From: Trichomonas vaginalis G3
Taxonomy: Eukaryota; Parabasalia; Trichomonadida; Trichomonadidae
Assembly: GCF_026262505.1 (NCBI RefSeq)
Contig: NW_026529243.1
Location: forward strand, 62,001 to 126,000
Direction of reading: 5' to 3'
Length of the DNA stretch: 64,000 nucleotides
Shown here piece after piece: positions 51,060 through 61,685 of this stretch. Both the position numbers and the translations under genes were made by a program. The first letter of the stretch is position 1. Every line of letters starts with the position of its first letter. The notes below the pieces were generated by a model that was not told the DNA's origin, searched no databases, and was given only the letters and a program-made list of their open reading frames with translations.

Positions 51060-52320
51060 ACAGATGGAAGGTATACATTATGAATATATACCTCTTACCC
51101 TTCCATTCCCTCTCTGACAGCGGGAAACTTTGTCTGAATGTTAAACTATTCAGACAAAGTTTCCCGCTGTTTGCGAAGGAATTGTTGGCTATGATGTACT
51201 GATTCATGATCAGTGCATCCTAGCCAACAATTCCTTATACAAAGTTCAAAAACTTGGGTGCAATCAGAACTGATTGCACCCAAGTTTTGAACTTTCTCGG
51301 GAATGAAAGGGTAAGAGGTATACATTATGAATATATACCTCTTACCCTTCCATTCCCTCTCTGACAGCGGGAAACTTTGTCTGAATGTTAAACTATTCAG
51401 ACAAAGTTTCCCGCTGTTTGCGAAGGAATTGTTGGCTATGATGTACTGATTCATGATCAGTACATCATAGCCAACAATTCCTTATACAAAGTTCAAAAAC
51501 TTGGTGCAATCAGAACTGATTGCACCCAAGTTTTTGAACTTTCTCGAGGAATGAAAGGGTAAGAGGTATACATTATGAATATATACCTCTTACCCTTCCA
51601 TTCCCTCTCTGACAGCGGGAAACTTTGTCTGAATGTTAAACTATTCAGACAAAGTTTCCCGCTGTTTGCGAAGGAATTGTTGGCTATGATGTACTGATTC
51701 ATGATCAGTAGCATCCTAGCCAACAATTCCTTATACAAAGTTCAAAAACTTGGGTGCAATCAGAACTGATTGCACCCAAGTTTTTGAACTTTCTCGAGGG
51801 AATGAAAGGGTAAGAGGTATACATTATGAATATATACCTCTTACCCTTCCATTCCCTCTCTGACAGCGGGAAACTTTGTCTGAATGTTAAACTATTCAGA
51901 CAAAGTTTCCCGCTGTTTGCGAAGGAATTGTTGGCTATGATGTACTGATTCATGATCAGTGCATCCTAGCCAACAATTCCTTATACAAAGTTCAAAAACT
52001 TGGGTGCAATCAGTTCTGATTGCACCCAAGTTTTTGAACTTTCTCGAGGGAATGAAAGGGTAAGAGGTATACATTATGAATATATACCTCTTACCCTTCC
52101 ATTCCCTCTCTGACAGCGGGAAACTTTGTCTGAATGTTAAACTATTCAGACAAAGTTTCCCGCTGTTTGCGAAGGAATTGTTGGCTATGATGTACTGATT
52201 CATGATCAGTGCATCCTAGCCAACAATTCCTTATACAAAGTTCAAAAACTTGGGTGCAATCAGTTCTGATTGCACCCAAGTTTTTGAACTTTCTCGAGGG
52301 AATGAAAGGTAAGAGATATC
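51060..52320. repeat. Hairpin array 1: five ~249-bp units, four stem-loops each
   Basis: Each unit contains four back-to-back inverted repeats. One has the arm 'gggtaagaggtata'. The second is 'acagcgggaaactttgtctg' around the loop gttaaact (23-bp perfect stem). The third is 'aaggaattgttggctatgat' with a tactgattcatgatcagt loop region. The fourth is 'aaagttcaaaaacttgggtg' with a cagttctg or cagaactg centre. The second hairpin starts at 51117, 51364, 51612, 51863 and 52113. Open frames across it are mirror images of the palindromes. Transcribed, it would fold into about 20 precursor-like stem-loops. Confidence 0.95.
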
Positions 52321-52483
52321 CATTTCCTTTCACCTTCGTTCTCAATAATTAACTTATAAATTTTTTAAAGCAAAAAAAGTCTGATTTTTTTGACAAGTAA
52401 ATATATAGGGAATTTATCCGACCAAATAAGTGTCACTTTTTCGGTTCACCTCACTTTCCGTAACTCGTCTTACAACAATAAGA

Positions 52484-53398
52484 AGAGCATTTCAACTTCA
52501 AGAAATCGAATTACCAAAAGTTAGTCGCGGCAGAAAACCAAATCCACCAACATTTGAGCAAAAACAATTAATTAATTCTTGTGTTTCACAATATAAAGGA
52601 GGAATTTCAAAAACTTATTTATTGATTAAAAGGTTTCAAAATATTGCTCAAAATCCCGATTGTGAGAAAGAAAAAGAAGAAATTGCAAAAGAATTTGAAA
52701 ATATAGAAGATTTGACAAAAGATCAAATTTTTGACAATTTACAAAAAATAAAGCATCATCAAGTGGAAAAATTTATGATGGAATCAGGTTTATCTTCAAA
52801 AAGAGATTACAAACCAGCAGATCCACCTACCAAATATTGTGCCATATCAAAGAATTTGATATGGCACTGCGATATTCATTACCTTCACGGTAATGTTTCT
52901 TTTCCATTTTTTGCCATATTGGATGATATGACACGTAAAGTTCTCAAAACTAAATTATTGAAAAACAAGTCTTCCAACTCAACAGCGAAGGTTTTAAGAA
53001 AACTTTTAGAGGAGTTTATTCCTTACTGCATCTGGACCGATAACGGCGGTGAAAACCGCGGTGAATTCGGCCAGGTTATGCAGGAAAACGGAATAGTTTG
53101 GAAGCACACCTTGCCGTATATGCCAAGACAGAACGGCAAGGTGGAGCGCCTGTGGCCAAGCTTAGAAAAGTTTTTGCCAGACGAGTTGGATGATATTCAA
53201 CAAATCAAGGACTCAGTTCAGCAGTTCATTGAAAAATACAACAATACACCACATTTATCTCTCGATATTAATCCAAAAACGAATAGTAATTACACTCCTA
53301 ACGAATTATTCGAAGTTTCAAAATTTTGGTACGAGCCAGAAATTCAAAAATGGGAGTTATATATCAAAGACAAATGGGTCTTAGCAAAATTTGAATAA
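52484..53398 (+). CDS. Catalytic part of an IS3/IS481-like rve transposase
   Basis: About 304 codons beginning within RRAFQLQEIELPKVSRGR and ending at TAA 53396-53398. The RNase-H-fold DDE core is complete: LIWHCDIHYLHG with the first aspartate, IWTDNGGENRGEFG with the second, and PRQNGKVERLWPSLE with the glutamate, 34 residues after the second aspartate. This is an integrase-type signature (IS3, IS481, Ginger) and not MULE or mariner. Together with the helix-turn-helix at 49661 it would make a ~350-aa transposase for copies A-C. It is the only source of that activity here and is now interrupted. Confidence 0.82.
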   Translation, partial: RAFQLQEIELPKVSRGRKPNPPTFEQKQLINSCVSQYKGGISKTYLLIKRFQNIAQNPDCEKEKEEIAKEFENIEDLTKDQIFDNLQKIKHHQVEKFMMESGLSSKRDYKPADPPTKYCAISKNLIWHCDIHYLHGNVSFPFFAILDDMTRKVLKTKLLKNKSSNSTAKVLRKLLEEFIPYCIWTDNGGENRGEFGQVMQENGIVWKHTLPYMPRQNGKVERLWPSLEKFLPDELDDIQQIKDSVQQFIEKYNNTPHLSLDINPKTNSNYTPNELFEVSKFWYEPEIQKWELYIKDKWVLAKFE

Positions 53399-53558
53399 TT
53401 ACATCATTTTAAATGACTACTAAACAATTTTATTTATGATCAAATTTTATATATTTTTTTGGATCAAATCCATTTTAATAGAATTTATATACTATTCATC
53501 TATTAGTAAACACTACCGTATATTATTTTTTAAGCTATCTTATTTTTTGAAATTTTAT

Positions 53559-54480
53559 AAAGGTGACCAAACTATTTTTTGAAAGTCCGCCATAACTTTA
53601 ATGGTACTATTTCAGCGTGTACAATGAATACAAAAATTCTAAGAGTGCCACATAAAATAGTACTTTAGACTTGAGTTAATGCTACCAAGCAAATGTTAAA
53701 AAGATGACTTTAGTGTTTTGATAATCAAAGATTAAAATCATTATTGTCTAAATCAATAATCATAACGACAGAAGTTAATGTTTTTTCATCAGTGCTTTAA
53801 ATCCACTTTTAAAAGTATACCTCAAAAATCAAAATATCAAAAAAAATTGGCCGATAGGTTTGGCTTTAATTTTTGTCTGCTTTTATGATTTGATATGGAT
53901 GTTATAATTTTAAAAGTTGAGCCAAATTCACCAATAGATTTTTGAGATTTGCAAATACTCAATAATTTTCAGCGTGTTATCTTTTATTAAAAGAACTATT
54001 TGGTTTCAGTATCATATAAATTGATATTTACTTTCTATTTGAACCTTCATTTAGCTAATGATTTAATAATACAGATTTCATCTAGTCCTTATAAGAGAAT
54101 TTTGAATTTGTTATAATAAAAAAACAAACAGATATAGCTTACACTTCTATAATAAAGATACCTTTTATAGAAATCAGTATGAAATGTGTTTTGGCTTATT
54201 GGAAGCATATCAGACATAATCGCCATAATCAAAAAATCTATATACCCAATAAGTAATAAATTTGTCGATATAGATTTTCCATAAAATTAGTTTTTAGTCT
54301 GATCTTAAAATAAATTTAATTTTTTATAAAAAAAATCACATTTAAAAGTACCTTTTTAGTAGCTCGAAATCCTGTTGGTGGATTTCGGGCGTACTTCAAA
54401 ATTAGCTTTTCTTCTACATATGCAAGCTATATTTTAAATATGGGGCAAATCGGATCGGCGAAAGGAGTTTAGTTACCTTT
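53559..54480. mobile_element. 0.9-kb AAAGGT-type element, 8-bp target duplication
   Basis: Inverted ends aaaggtgaccaaact and, on the right, aaaggtaactaaact. Duplication AATTTTAT at 53551-53558 and 54481-54488, confirmed by the unoccupied site in copy A. No gene inside. It shares tip and duplication size with 8487-13812. Confidence 0.88.
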
Positions 54481-54734
54481 AATTTTATTCAAATCTTTGG
54501 TCGCAAGAAGAATTGCATGATAAATAAAAACATTTAATCAAAGTCAATTTTATTTTTCATATTCAAATGGACTGAGTGTTAACATTTAACATTTTTTGCT
54601 AATTGTCGTCAAAAATTAGGCGTAAAGCAAAAATTGATATTTCATATGGTTTTATGATAGATAAGCATTATATTCGTATCGTGCTGAACCGTTGGGAAAA
54701 ATTGAATACCCGAGGTTCAGCATACATATAAAAA

Positions 54735-55300
54735 TGAAAGACTTAGAGCCTAGGGTTAAGCAGGAAGATAGAGGGTACATATGAGATTATCCTCAGTAAC
54801 TCTCAGGCAAATCTGAGTTTTTGGTCAGATATATAAGATTATTGTGAACGAAAAATTATCTAATATAGGCCTAATTGTCATGTGCGCATATAGACATATG
54901 TATATATTATATGTTTCTTGTGTTATTATAGGTTAAATCCATAGTTTGATATGTGAGATAAATTATATCTTAACACAGAAATCGTTTTTTTATATTATCA
55001 CAGTAGATATGAGGGGTACTATATGAGTTATAATATATATTATTAGGAATAAGTATATAGATCCAAAATAATGGGAATGCATAATTTATGGCGAACTCAA
55101 AACATTTATTTTATATTATGAGGTTATAAAGTTGTTTTATTCATATATTATATGTGCTCTGTGCTATTGAAATGTGCTTAAAATGATTCTGCACGCGCAA
55201 TCACAAAGCAAAACTTCGTAGCGAGCAACAGTTTGTGCAAGGACAGGGAATTTATATTTTTATCCTTACATAAACTTATAATGTGGTTAAAATGTTCGGT
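54735..55300. other. Left non-array part of element E
   Basis: AT-rich, no gene recognised. Confidence 0.5.
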
Positions 55301-55309
55301 TTGCTCTCA

Positions 55310-57600
55310 CTTTTGTTCCGCAATGTGACATCGTGAACAAAGTTTCCGATCTGAGTGCATATATGCAGGGTCGTTCCATGGCACCCTGCATACATGTACT
55401 CAGATCGGGAATATTGACCACTTTTGTTCCACGATGTGACATCGTGAACAAAGTTTCCGATCTGAGTGCATATATGCAGGGTCTTTCCATGGCACCCTGC
55501 ATACATGTACTCAGATCGGGAATATTGGCCACTTTTGTTCCACGATGTGACATCGTGAACAAAGTTTCCGATCTGAGTGCATATATGCAGGGTCTTTCCA
55601 TAGCACCCTGCATACATGTACTCAGATAAGAATTTTGCTTAATTGTTTGACATGAATGTCACATTCGAAAATCGTTTCTCGAAAGGAGTTTACAATTACA
55701 ATATATTGTCCTATTGTATTGTAATTGTAAACTCCTTTCGAGAAAAGCTTTCACTTTGTGGCACGAATGTCACATTCGAAAATCGTTTCTCGAAAGGAGT
55801 TTACAATTACAATATATTGTCCTATTGTATTGTAATTGTAAACTCCTTAGTTCGATTCCTTCATTTTATTAAATTATAAATATACAATTCTTTCTAATCT
55901 TCCTTTTTCATAATTCATTTCTCATTTAAATTCTAAATAATCTAACTCTACTAATCTAGATTTTTTCTAATATCAATTTTTCATATACAAACTCTTATTT
56001 TTTCTTTCAAAATTCCATTTTCCAATATTTTTTGAAAATTTTACATAATTTTATATATATTTTATTCTATTATTATTACATAATAATATTATACATATTA
56101 ATTGTTTTAATTTTTGAATGCATACGATAATTTTTAATTCAATTTTTAAACGAATGTTTTGATGGGACGAGCTTACTGCTCATAGGCTCATCCCATCAAA
56201 ACATTCCATTCAAAACTTCTGGCCTTCATCGAGGCCAGAGCCAACAATTCATCCCCTCAGAGCCAAGTTCCTCGACGGTCGTCCTCATTAGGCCTGATCC
56301 GAGAGGAACTTGGCTTTGAACGAAAATCACAAGCTCTGGCCTCAGGAAAAGCCAGAGCTTCGCAAACAATCCTCGGGGCCGGCTTCCTCAAAGACCGCCC
56401 TGATTCGGGGCGGCCGGAGAGGAATCCAGTCCCGAGAGAACGTCCATACGAAGCTCTGGCCTTTTCCGAGGCCAGAGCTTGTAAATACAATCCGCAGGGC
56501 CGAGTTTGAGGGAGATCGTCCACATCATTGGCGATCTCCTCTCTTCTCGGCCCTGAAAGACATGCAAATACAGGCTCTGGCCATAGCAAAGGCCAGGGCA
56601 TGGCTTACATTCCCCAGGGCCGGCTTTCCCAAATGCCGCCCTTATCCCGGGCGGCAGGAGTGGAATCCGGCCCTGGGAAGTAGAAAATACGAAGCTCTGG
56701 CCCAAGCAAAGGCCAGAGCCTGCAAAATTCATCCTCAGGGCCGAGTTCTGCGATGATCGTCGATCATGTCGACGATCTCGCAGGAACTCGGCCCTGAAAG
56801 ACATACAAATACAGGCTCTGGCCCAAGCAAAGGCCAGAGCCTCGCTTACAATCAAATTTGCCGAATCTCAGGAGATCGTTCAAATCACGGACGGTTTTCC
56901 CTGAGATTCGGCAAAATAAGTCAAATTACAGTTCTAGAAAGACTAGAAGGGGGCCCTGACCTTAAGAAAGGACCCCCTTCCCGGTCTTTCTGGCGAACTT
57001 TGGTTCGCATTGCGAGTGTCTGCTGCGAATCCGGGGCTGAGCAGCAGACACTCGCAATCATATGTCGCGGCAAGTGCACCTGTGGTGCCAGAATGCACTT
57101 GCCGCGACAATTGCGAAATGCAAAGATGATGCCGGAAGGAGCGGCAATACTGGCAAAAGCCACTCCTTCCGATACCAGAAAGACTAGAAGGTGGCCCTGA
57201 CCTTGAGAAAGGACCCCCTTCTCGGCCTTTTTTGTTAAATTTAAGATCATTTCAATTGCAAAATTATTTCAAAATTCATAATGGATAGTACCATACGAAG
57301 GTGCAAGTCATAGCAATGGTGCACCATCAATATGAGCCCCATTGCTATGACTTCACCTCGGGATAACCTCGATGGGAGGAAAAGTGGAGCAATTCGAAAC
57401 ATTGCTCCACTATACAAGTTCTTGTAAGGATAGGTATATAGTTACCACATCCTTACAAGAACTGTTCCTCGCTTCGAGGTTTTGTCTTGTGATTGTGTGT
57501 GCTGTGCCATCCAATGGACAAACGGATAGCACAGCACACACATACTAGGCATGATAACCCTTCCTTATGAATTAGGACGCGATAGCCCTGACCTCACCCC
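55310..57600. repeat. Hairpin array 2: more than twenty stem-loops, part of it GC-rich
   Basis: 55310-55628: nearly three ~116-bp units, each with a tgttccacgatgt/acatcgtgaaca stem and a long stem starting ccgatctgagtgcatatatg. 55650-55850: two copies of a 30-bp stem (ctcgaaaggagtttacaatt). 56150-57240: GC-rich stems such as gagccaagttcctc, gggccgagtt and tgtcgcggcaagtgcac, alternating with small 'agctctggc...gccagagct' stems. 57310-57545: four more stems of 12-18 bp. Long open frames in the GC-rich part are palindrome artefacts. Confidence 0.93.
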
Positions 57601-57960
57601 GGGATAACTTGCATTTGTACTCATATCCCAATCAATAACATAATTTATATCAAGACACACCTACCACTACATAATATAGCATTATATCAACACAATACTA
57701 ATATATAATGTTAAAAACACACAAATTGATGATATTCATAATATAAATTGGGACCAAAGATCTATATTGAGACCTAACTATTATCAAACCTTTATATATA
57801 GGAAACATACATTGCACCTATAGAATATTGAATGAAAATTAGATGGTTCTAAAATTCGATATCTGATGCTGACCCAAGGTGGTCCTCATTCCTATATATG
57901 TTCATCTATACCTAATGTCCTAATATTCATCCATATACATGTTGGGTCTATCTCCATCAG
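57600..57960. other. Right non-array part of element E
   Basis: AT-rich with no gene recognised. Confidence 0.5.
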
Positions 57961-58284
57961 AAGGGTCCATGCTGAAGTGTGGGTATTCAATTTCCACCCA
58001 ACGGTTCAGCACGCCTCCATTATATTCCCACTCATTATATTCGTAAATTTTGAGGTTTATCCTTCGCTTTTAAGATCATTGAATTTGATTTTTATATAAA
58101 ATAGTTATATATTAGAAAATATTATGAGTTTATGTGATATTATTTTTCAGAAGATTTTGTGTTCTTCTTCAAAATTTTATTTTTTTATTAAAAAGAATCT
58201 TTACAAAATATACATTTACTTTAATTAATATTTAAAAACGTGCTCTATCAAAAGTTCCAAAAATTCAATATTTTAGCTTTTCTG

Positions 58285-58318
58285 AGGTGTCACTTTTGAT
58301 GAATTTCTGTTTACAACA
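58285..58318 (+). promoter_or_regulatory. Outward-facing initiator plus ATG at the end of copy C
   Basis: gaggtgTCACTTTTGATG reads out of the element into 58319 onward. The frame stays open to the element end (M-N-F-C-L-Q-Q). Confidence 0.45.
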
Positions 58319-58340
58319 GATTGGCGCTTTGCGCCAATCA
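58319..58340. other. Short palindrome abutting copy C
   Basis: 'gattggcgctttgcgccaat' folds perfectly (arms gattggcg and cgccaatc). It lies directly next to the transposon tip. Confidence 0.6.
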
Positions 58341-59934
58341 AATAGCAAATAAAATGACTTTTCAAAATATTTATTAATTATTTATTATCAAAAGTCAAAA
58401 AAATCCGATATTATTACATTACATCTGATTGCAAATCAAAATTCGTTGAAATAACTTTGCCGAACAAACAACCAAAGTTGTTCTCAAAATATGATTAGCG
58501 GCGCGAAGCACCACTACGTAAACGATAGACAAAAGGTGTATGAAAAATTGAGAGAAATATTTCATTTTCATTTCATATTTTCTTAACCAGACATTCCGCA
58601 CAAACTTCTAATGTATTACATTGATCTAATGCATCATTGGTGTTCCATCATACCTTCAATGATTCACAATTTGCACATTTGGTTACAGATTAATATTGAA
58701 AATTCTAAAATTCTAGATTTTCATCTATAACAAGTTCTTTGTTATCCCGTGCTTTATTAATTGTTAACTTTAGAGCTCCTAAATATCCTTACAAATTGCA
58801 TAAATTCCGAAATAGTTTCTCAAAATAATATCTATGATCGCATAAATATCAGATTACGTTAAGACTATTAATGTTTCAAATACGTTACAACCGTTTGCTA
58901 TAGTTAAGGCATTTTTTTCATTTATGATAATGACTTCAGCTCTAATTTTGTCAAGTAACAAACTGATCTAATGTCTTATCTAAGTGTATTCATTTCTAAA
59001 CAAATTCTTAATAAATGCTTTGCTTTCAATATTTTTTGAAAAAATCTCTAAAATCTCAAAGTATTCTCTAAACCACTTCGATGCATATAAAAATTTCTCA
59101 GATGTTTTACATAATAATCTTTAAAATATAATATTAATCACTCAAATTAAAATTTCATTGTATAAACTCATTTCCTATAATCATAATATATTTATTTTGC
59201 TGAAGTTGGCTGGGCTTGCCCGAAGGGCAAGTCTAGCCAACTGAAGCCCGAAATTATATTATATCAAATTTGATTTTTTTTACCTAAAGAATTGTTGCAA
59301 ATACATCCACGCTACAGATCATTAAACTTTATTTATTTCATTCTGACAAAAAGCTTCATGACATGCTTGTCCTGTCATTATAAATAAAATAATTGAATAA
59401 CTTCCATCAAAAAGTCGAGGGTAGGTCGATCTTTTGCAGCGCATTTTAACAAATTGTGGACAAAATTGAATGAGTGAAGCCGTTTTCAAGTTCATTACTG
59501 AGAGCTTTACAAAATTTGCAAGTAATGAACAAGATATAAGAATTACACAGGCAATATCGTTTATTCCATTGGGGACAATTGCATCCTCCACTTGGGAGAC
59601 GGAAAAATGAAACCATGATTTATTGAAAATTAAAGATTAACGTTGATTAACTCATACTATTCAATTTCAGATAGAGCAGAGAGATTAACAATCATAAAAA
59701 TTATGAGATACAAGAGTGATACCATGATTTATTAAATATTCTTTTCCAAGAAAAGCATTTAAAAAGCGTATTTATAAATCATATATTACTGTAACCACAA
59801 CATTAAAGACAAGACCTTCAAGGATACAGATTTGACACTTTACAAATGTATTTTGACACTTTACATGTCCCCCAAACGACATCCTTACCCTAATATAAAT
59901 AGTATGTTAAATGTATCCAGCAAAATGCTTGAAT
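58341..59934. other. AT-rich region with one hairpin, no recognised gene
   Basis: A stem at 59203-59246 (agttggct...agccaact with inner ggcttgccc/gggcaag) is the only structure. A minus-strand frame at 59322-59591 has cysteines but no clear domain. TGACACTTTACA words occur at 59835-59866. Confidence 0.5.
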
Positions 59935-60113
59935 TAGGGTTGTTAAAAATATCAAAAATTAGCGTTTTGAAGACACCATGGTGTCTTATAATTTTCCCTT
60001 CCTTATTGGCGTGTAGAAATAAATGCGCCAATAGATTGAAGAAGAAGAATTGTTTTTCTCTTAATGAACTTTAATCCTTTTGATATAAGAATATTAAAAA
60101 CATTAATATAATT
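59935..60113. repeat. 179-bp dispersed repeat, copy 2
   Basis: Matches 4416-4594. The flanking sequences differ. Confidence 0.8.
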
Positions 60114-61462
60114 AGAGGTAGGGCAACGATAGAAAATTTTTGGAAAAAAAGTTCGGAGATCTTAAACGTATCATATTCCCTGCATGGTTTGGTATCTTCC
60201 GCCATGCGTTGTGCCAAACATATTGACACTTTCCAATAATTAATTTATGGTATGAGTCACAGAGTTAGATTATAAAAAGAAAGTAAATAATTGCAATTAG
60301 AAATCATATATGTCGGAAATCAAATGTTGATGAGCAGAAACCTTTTACTCATCATAAAAGAGATAAATCACTAAAGATTTGTATACATTAAAATTTGATA
60401 TTTGGTACTCGAAAACTGTCTGATGGGACTCCTCCAAAATGAACCAATCTATCGCTGAGGACCAAATTAGATGATGTGGATGGTGTATTCTCTAATTCTA
60501 ACTTAGGAAGAATGGGAACAAAACGAATGACGACAACAACATGTCAAACATAGATTAAATATCTATGAATCAATAAAGTATACGTGCATTGAAGGTGATA
60601 ACGATCACTTGAGGCTTATAACTCTTTGACTAAATTATGCAATAATTAAATATAATCATTTTTATATTTTTATACTGATAGTAATTAATATACTATCCTG
60701 CTTAATAAATGGTATGATCAAATTTGTTTGAAAATTTAATTATGTATATGAAACTATGTCTTCTATATAAAAATCAAAATTTTCGGACGAACCTAGATTG
60801 AACCTATATGAAAATCTATCATTTTTGTTAATTGAGTTAATATGAATCTTTTACATATGTATATATAGCATTGATAGCTTATATAATCATGGTTTATTCC
60901 ATATTAACATATTTTTTCAGTTAAATTTGTTAATAATATCATGTAACAAATTAATTCAAGATTAGAATGTCTACAAAATGCTAACAAATAAGAACAAAAT
61001 ACGATTTCTCGACTTAAATTTTAATATGGAGTAGTTTTTCGTTTAAATCTAATTAAAAATGAATGAAAACTTATCTTGTACTATTTTCATTCAAAGATTT
61101 TAATAATGTAAATCATGCATTTTCATAATTCAGTACAGTTCTTTTTAGAATTAAAGTTGATGAGGATGATATTTGTGATTTAAAATAATTTGTTAATGTT
61201 CACCTTTTATTCATCACCTTGTGGTATGCCCTAAAGCAATAGCATTATCAATTCTGCTGAATTGATCAACTCAAAATTTCAAAAATGAAATTAAACAATT
61301 TGAATTTTCACATGAAAAAATCAATTTCGAAAAAAATTTGGAAAATCAAAGTATTTGATAATTAGTCAAATTGTTGCATGCTAAGTTCGGTCAAAATGTA
61401 AACCTCTCAATTTTATCGTCGGGGGAAGTAACTCAATTCCTTCAAAATTATTCTTTAAATAT
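60114..61462. other. AT-rich region without recognised features
   Basis: No coding, RNA or element signal that I can support. Confidence 0.5.
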
Positions 61463-61670
61463 TGAATTTAAAGTTATTTAATTTGGATTATAAATAAATA
61501 GGCTAATACAATATTTAAAAATGAGAAAAAATAACTTTTCAAAGAACTTTTCATAATCTCAAAGAAAATTTTTTATTCAATAATTATATAAATTAATTAA
61601 CATTCATAATGAAATTGGATTTTTTTATAAAAAATTGGTCCTACTTAACTTTTTGAGAGAATTTGGCTTT
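61463..61670. repeat. Related unoccupied site of the Polinton-like insertion
   Basis: This 208-bp block equals 20619-20639 joined to 45805-45997, with TAATTT present once (61479-61484). It gives the Polinton boundaries and duplication length. Its right end meets hairpin array 3. Confidence 0.88.
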
Positions 61671-61685
61671 CTCGTAAACGAAAAA

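Larger units (their letters stand above)
49808..52474. mobile_element. Element D, carrier of hairpin array 1, 9-bp target duplication
   Basis: Terminal repeats: ataagacaaattacggaaag on the left; inverted right gtaagacgagttacggaaag; both continue to an AAAAAGTGACA word. Duplication acaataata/acaataaga (one mismatch) lies at 49799-49807 and 52475-52483. No transposase is inside. It holds another MULE (50009-50813) and five units of a four-hairpin repeat. The 9-bp duplication suggests MULE transposase mobilised it. Confidence 0.75.
54676..58018. mobile_element. Element E, carrier of hairpin array 2, 9-bp target duplication
   Basis: Terminal repeats: cgtgctgaaccgttggg, then attgaatacc, on both sides (inverted right end at 57970-58014). 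Duplication ATTATATTC at 54667-54675 and 58019-58027, with the unoccupied site known from copies A and B. No transposase. The left terminal repeat can itself fold (tgctgaacc...ggttcagca). 9-bp duplication again suggests MULE-type mobilisation. Confidence 0.88.
46017..58318. mobile_element. Copy C of the long-inverted-repeat family: coding member with many nested insertions
   Basis: Starts with the right tip (tgtaataaacagaaattcat) and ends with the inverted left tip (tgaatttctgtttacaaca). Its own sequence (46017-46414, 49406-49807, 52484-53558, 54481-54675 and 58028-58318) encodes an rve transposase between long inverted arms of about 335 bases or more. Five direct insertions, some with further insertions, account for the remaining 10 kb. 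About 95 bases present in other copies are missing at the 46415-49405 junction. No matching target duplication is seen at the outer ends. Confidence 0.85.

Noticed and set aside
51025-52345. Repeated minus-strand frames beginning MNQYIIANNSFANSGKLCLN
   Set aside because: By-products of array 1 stems; the same peptide recurs in each unit and each frame crosses hairpin arms.
56257-57250. Several 109-155-aa open frames on both strands
   Set aside because: They arise from GC-rich palindromes of hairpin array 2; opposite-strand frames mirror each other and show repeated nonsense.
59322-59591. An 89-aa minus-strand frame as a gene
   Set aside because: It contains cysteines reminiscent of MULE zinc fingers but no ordered motif and no Inr at a sensible distance; left unannotated.
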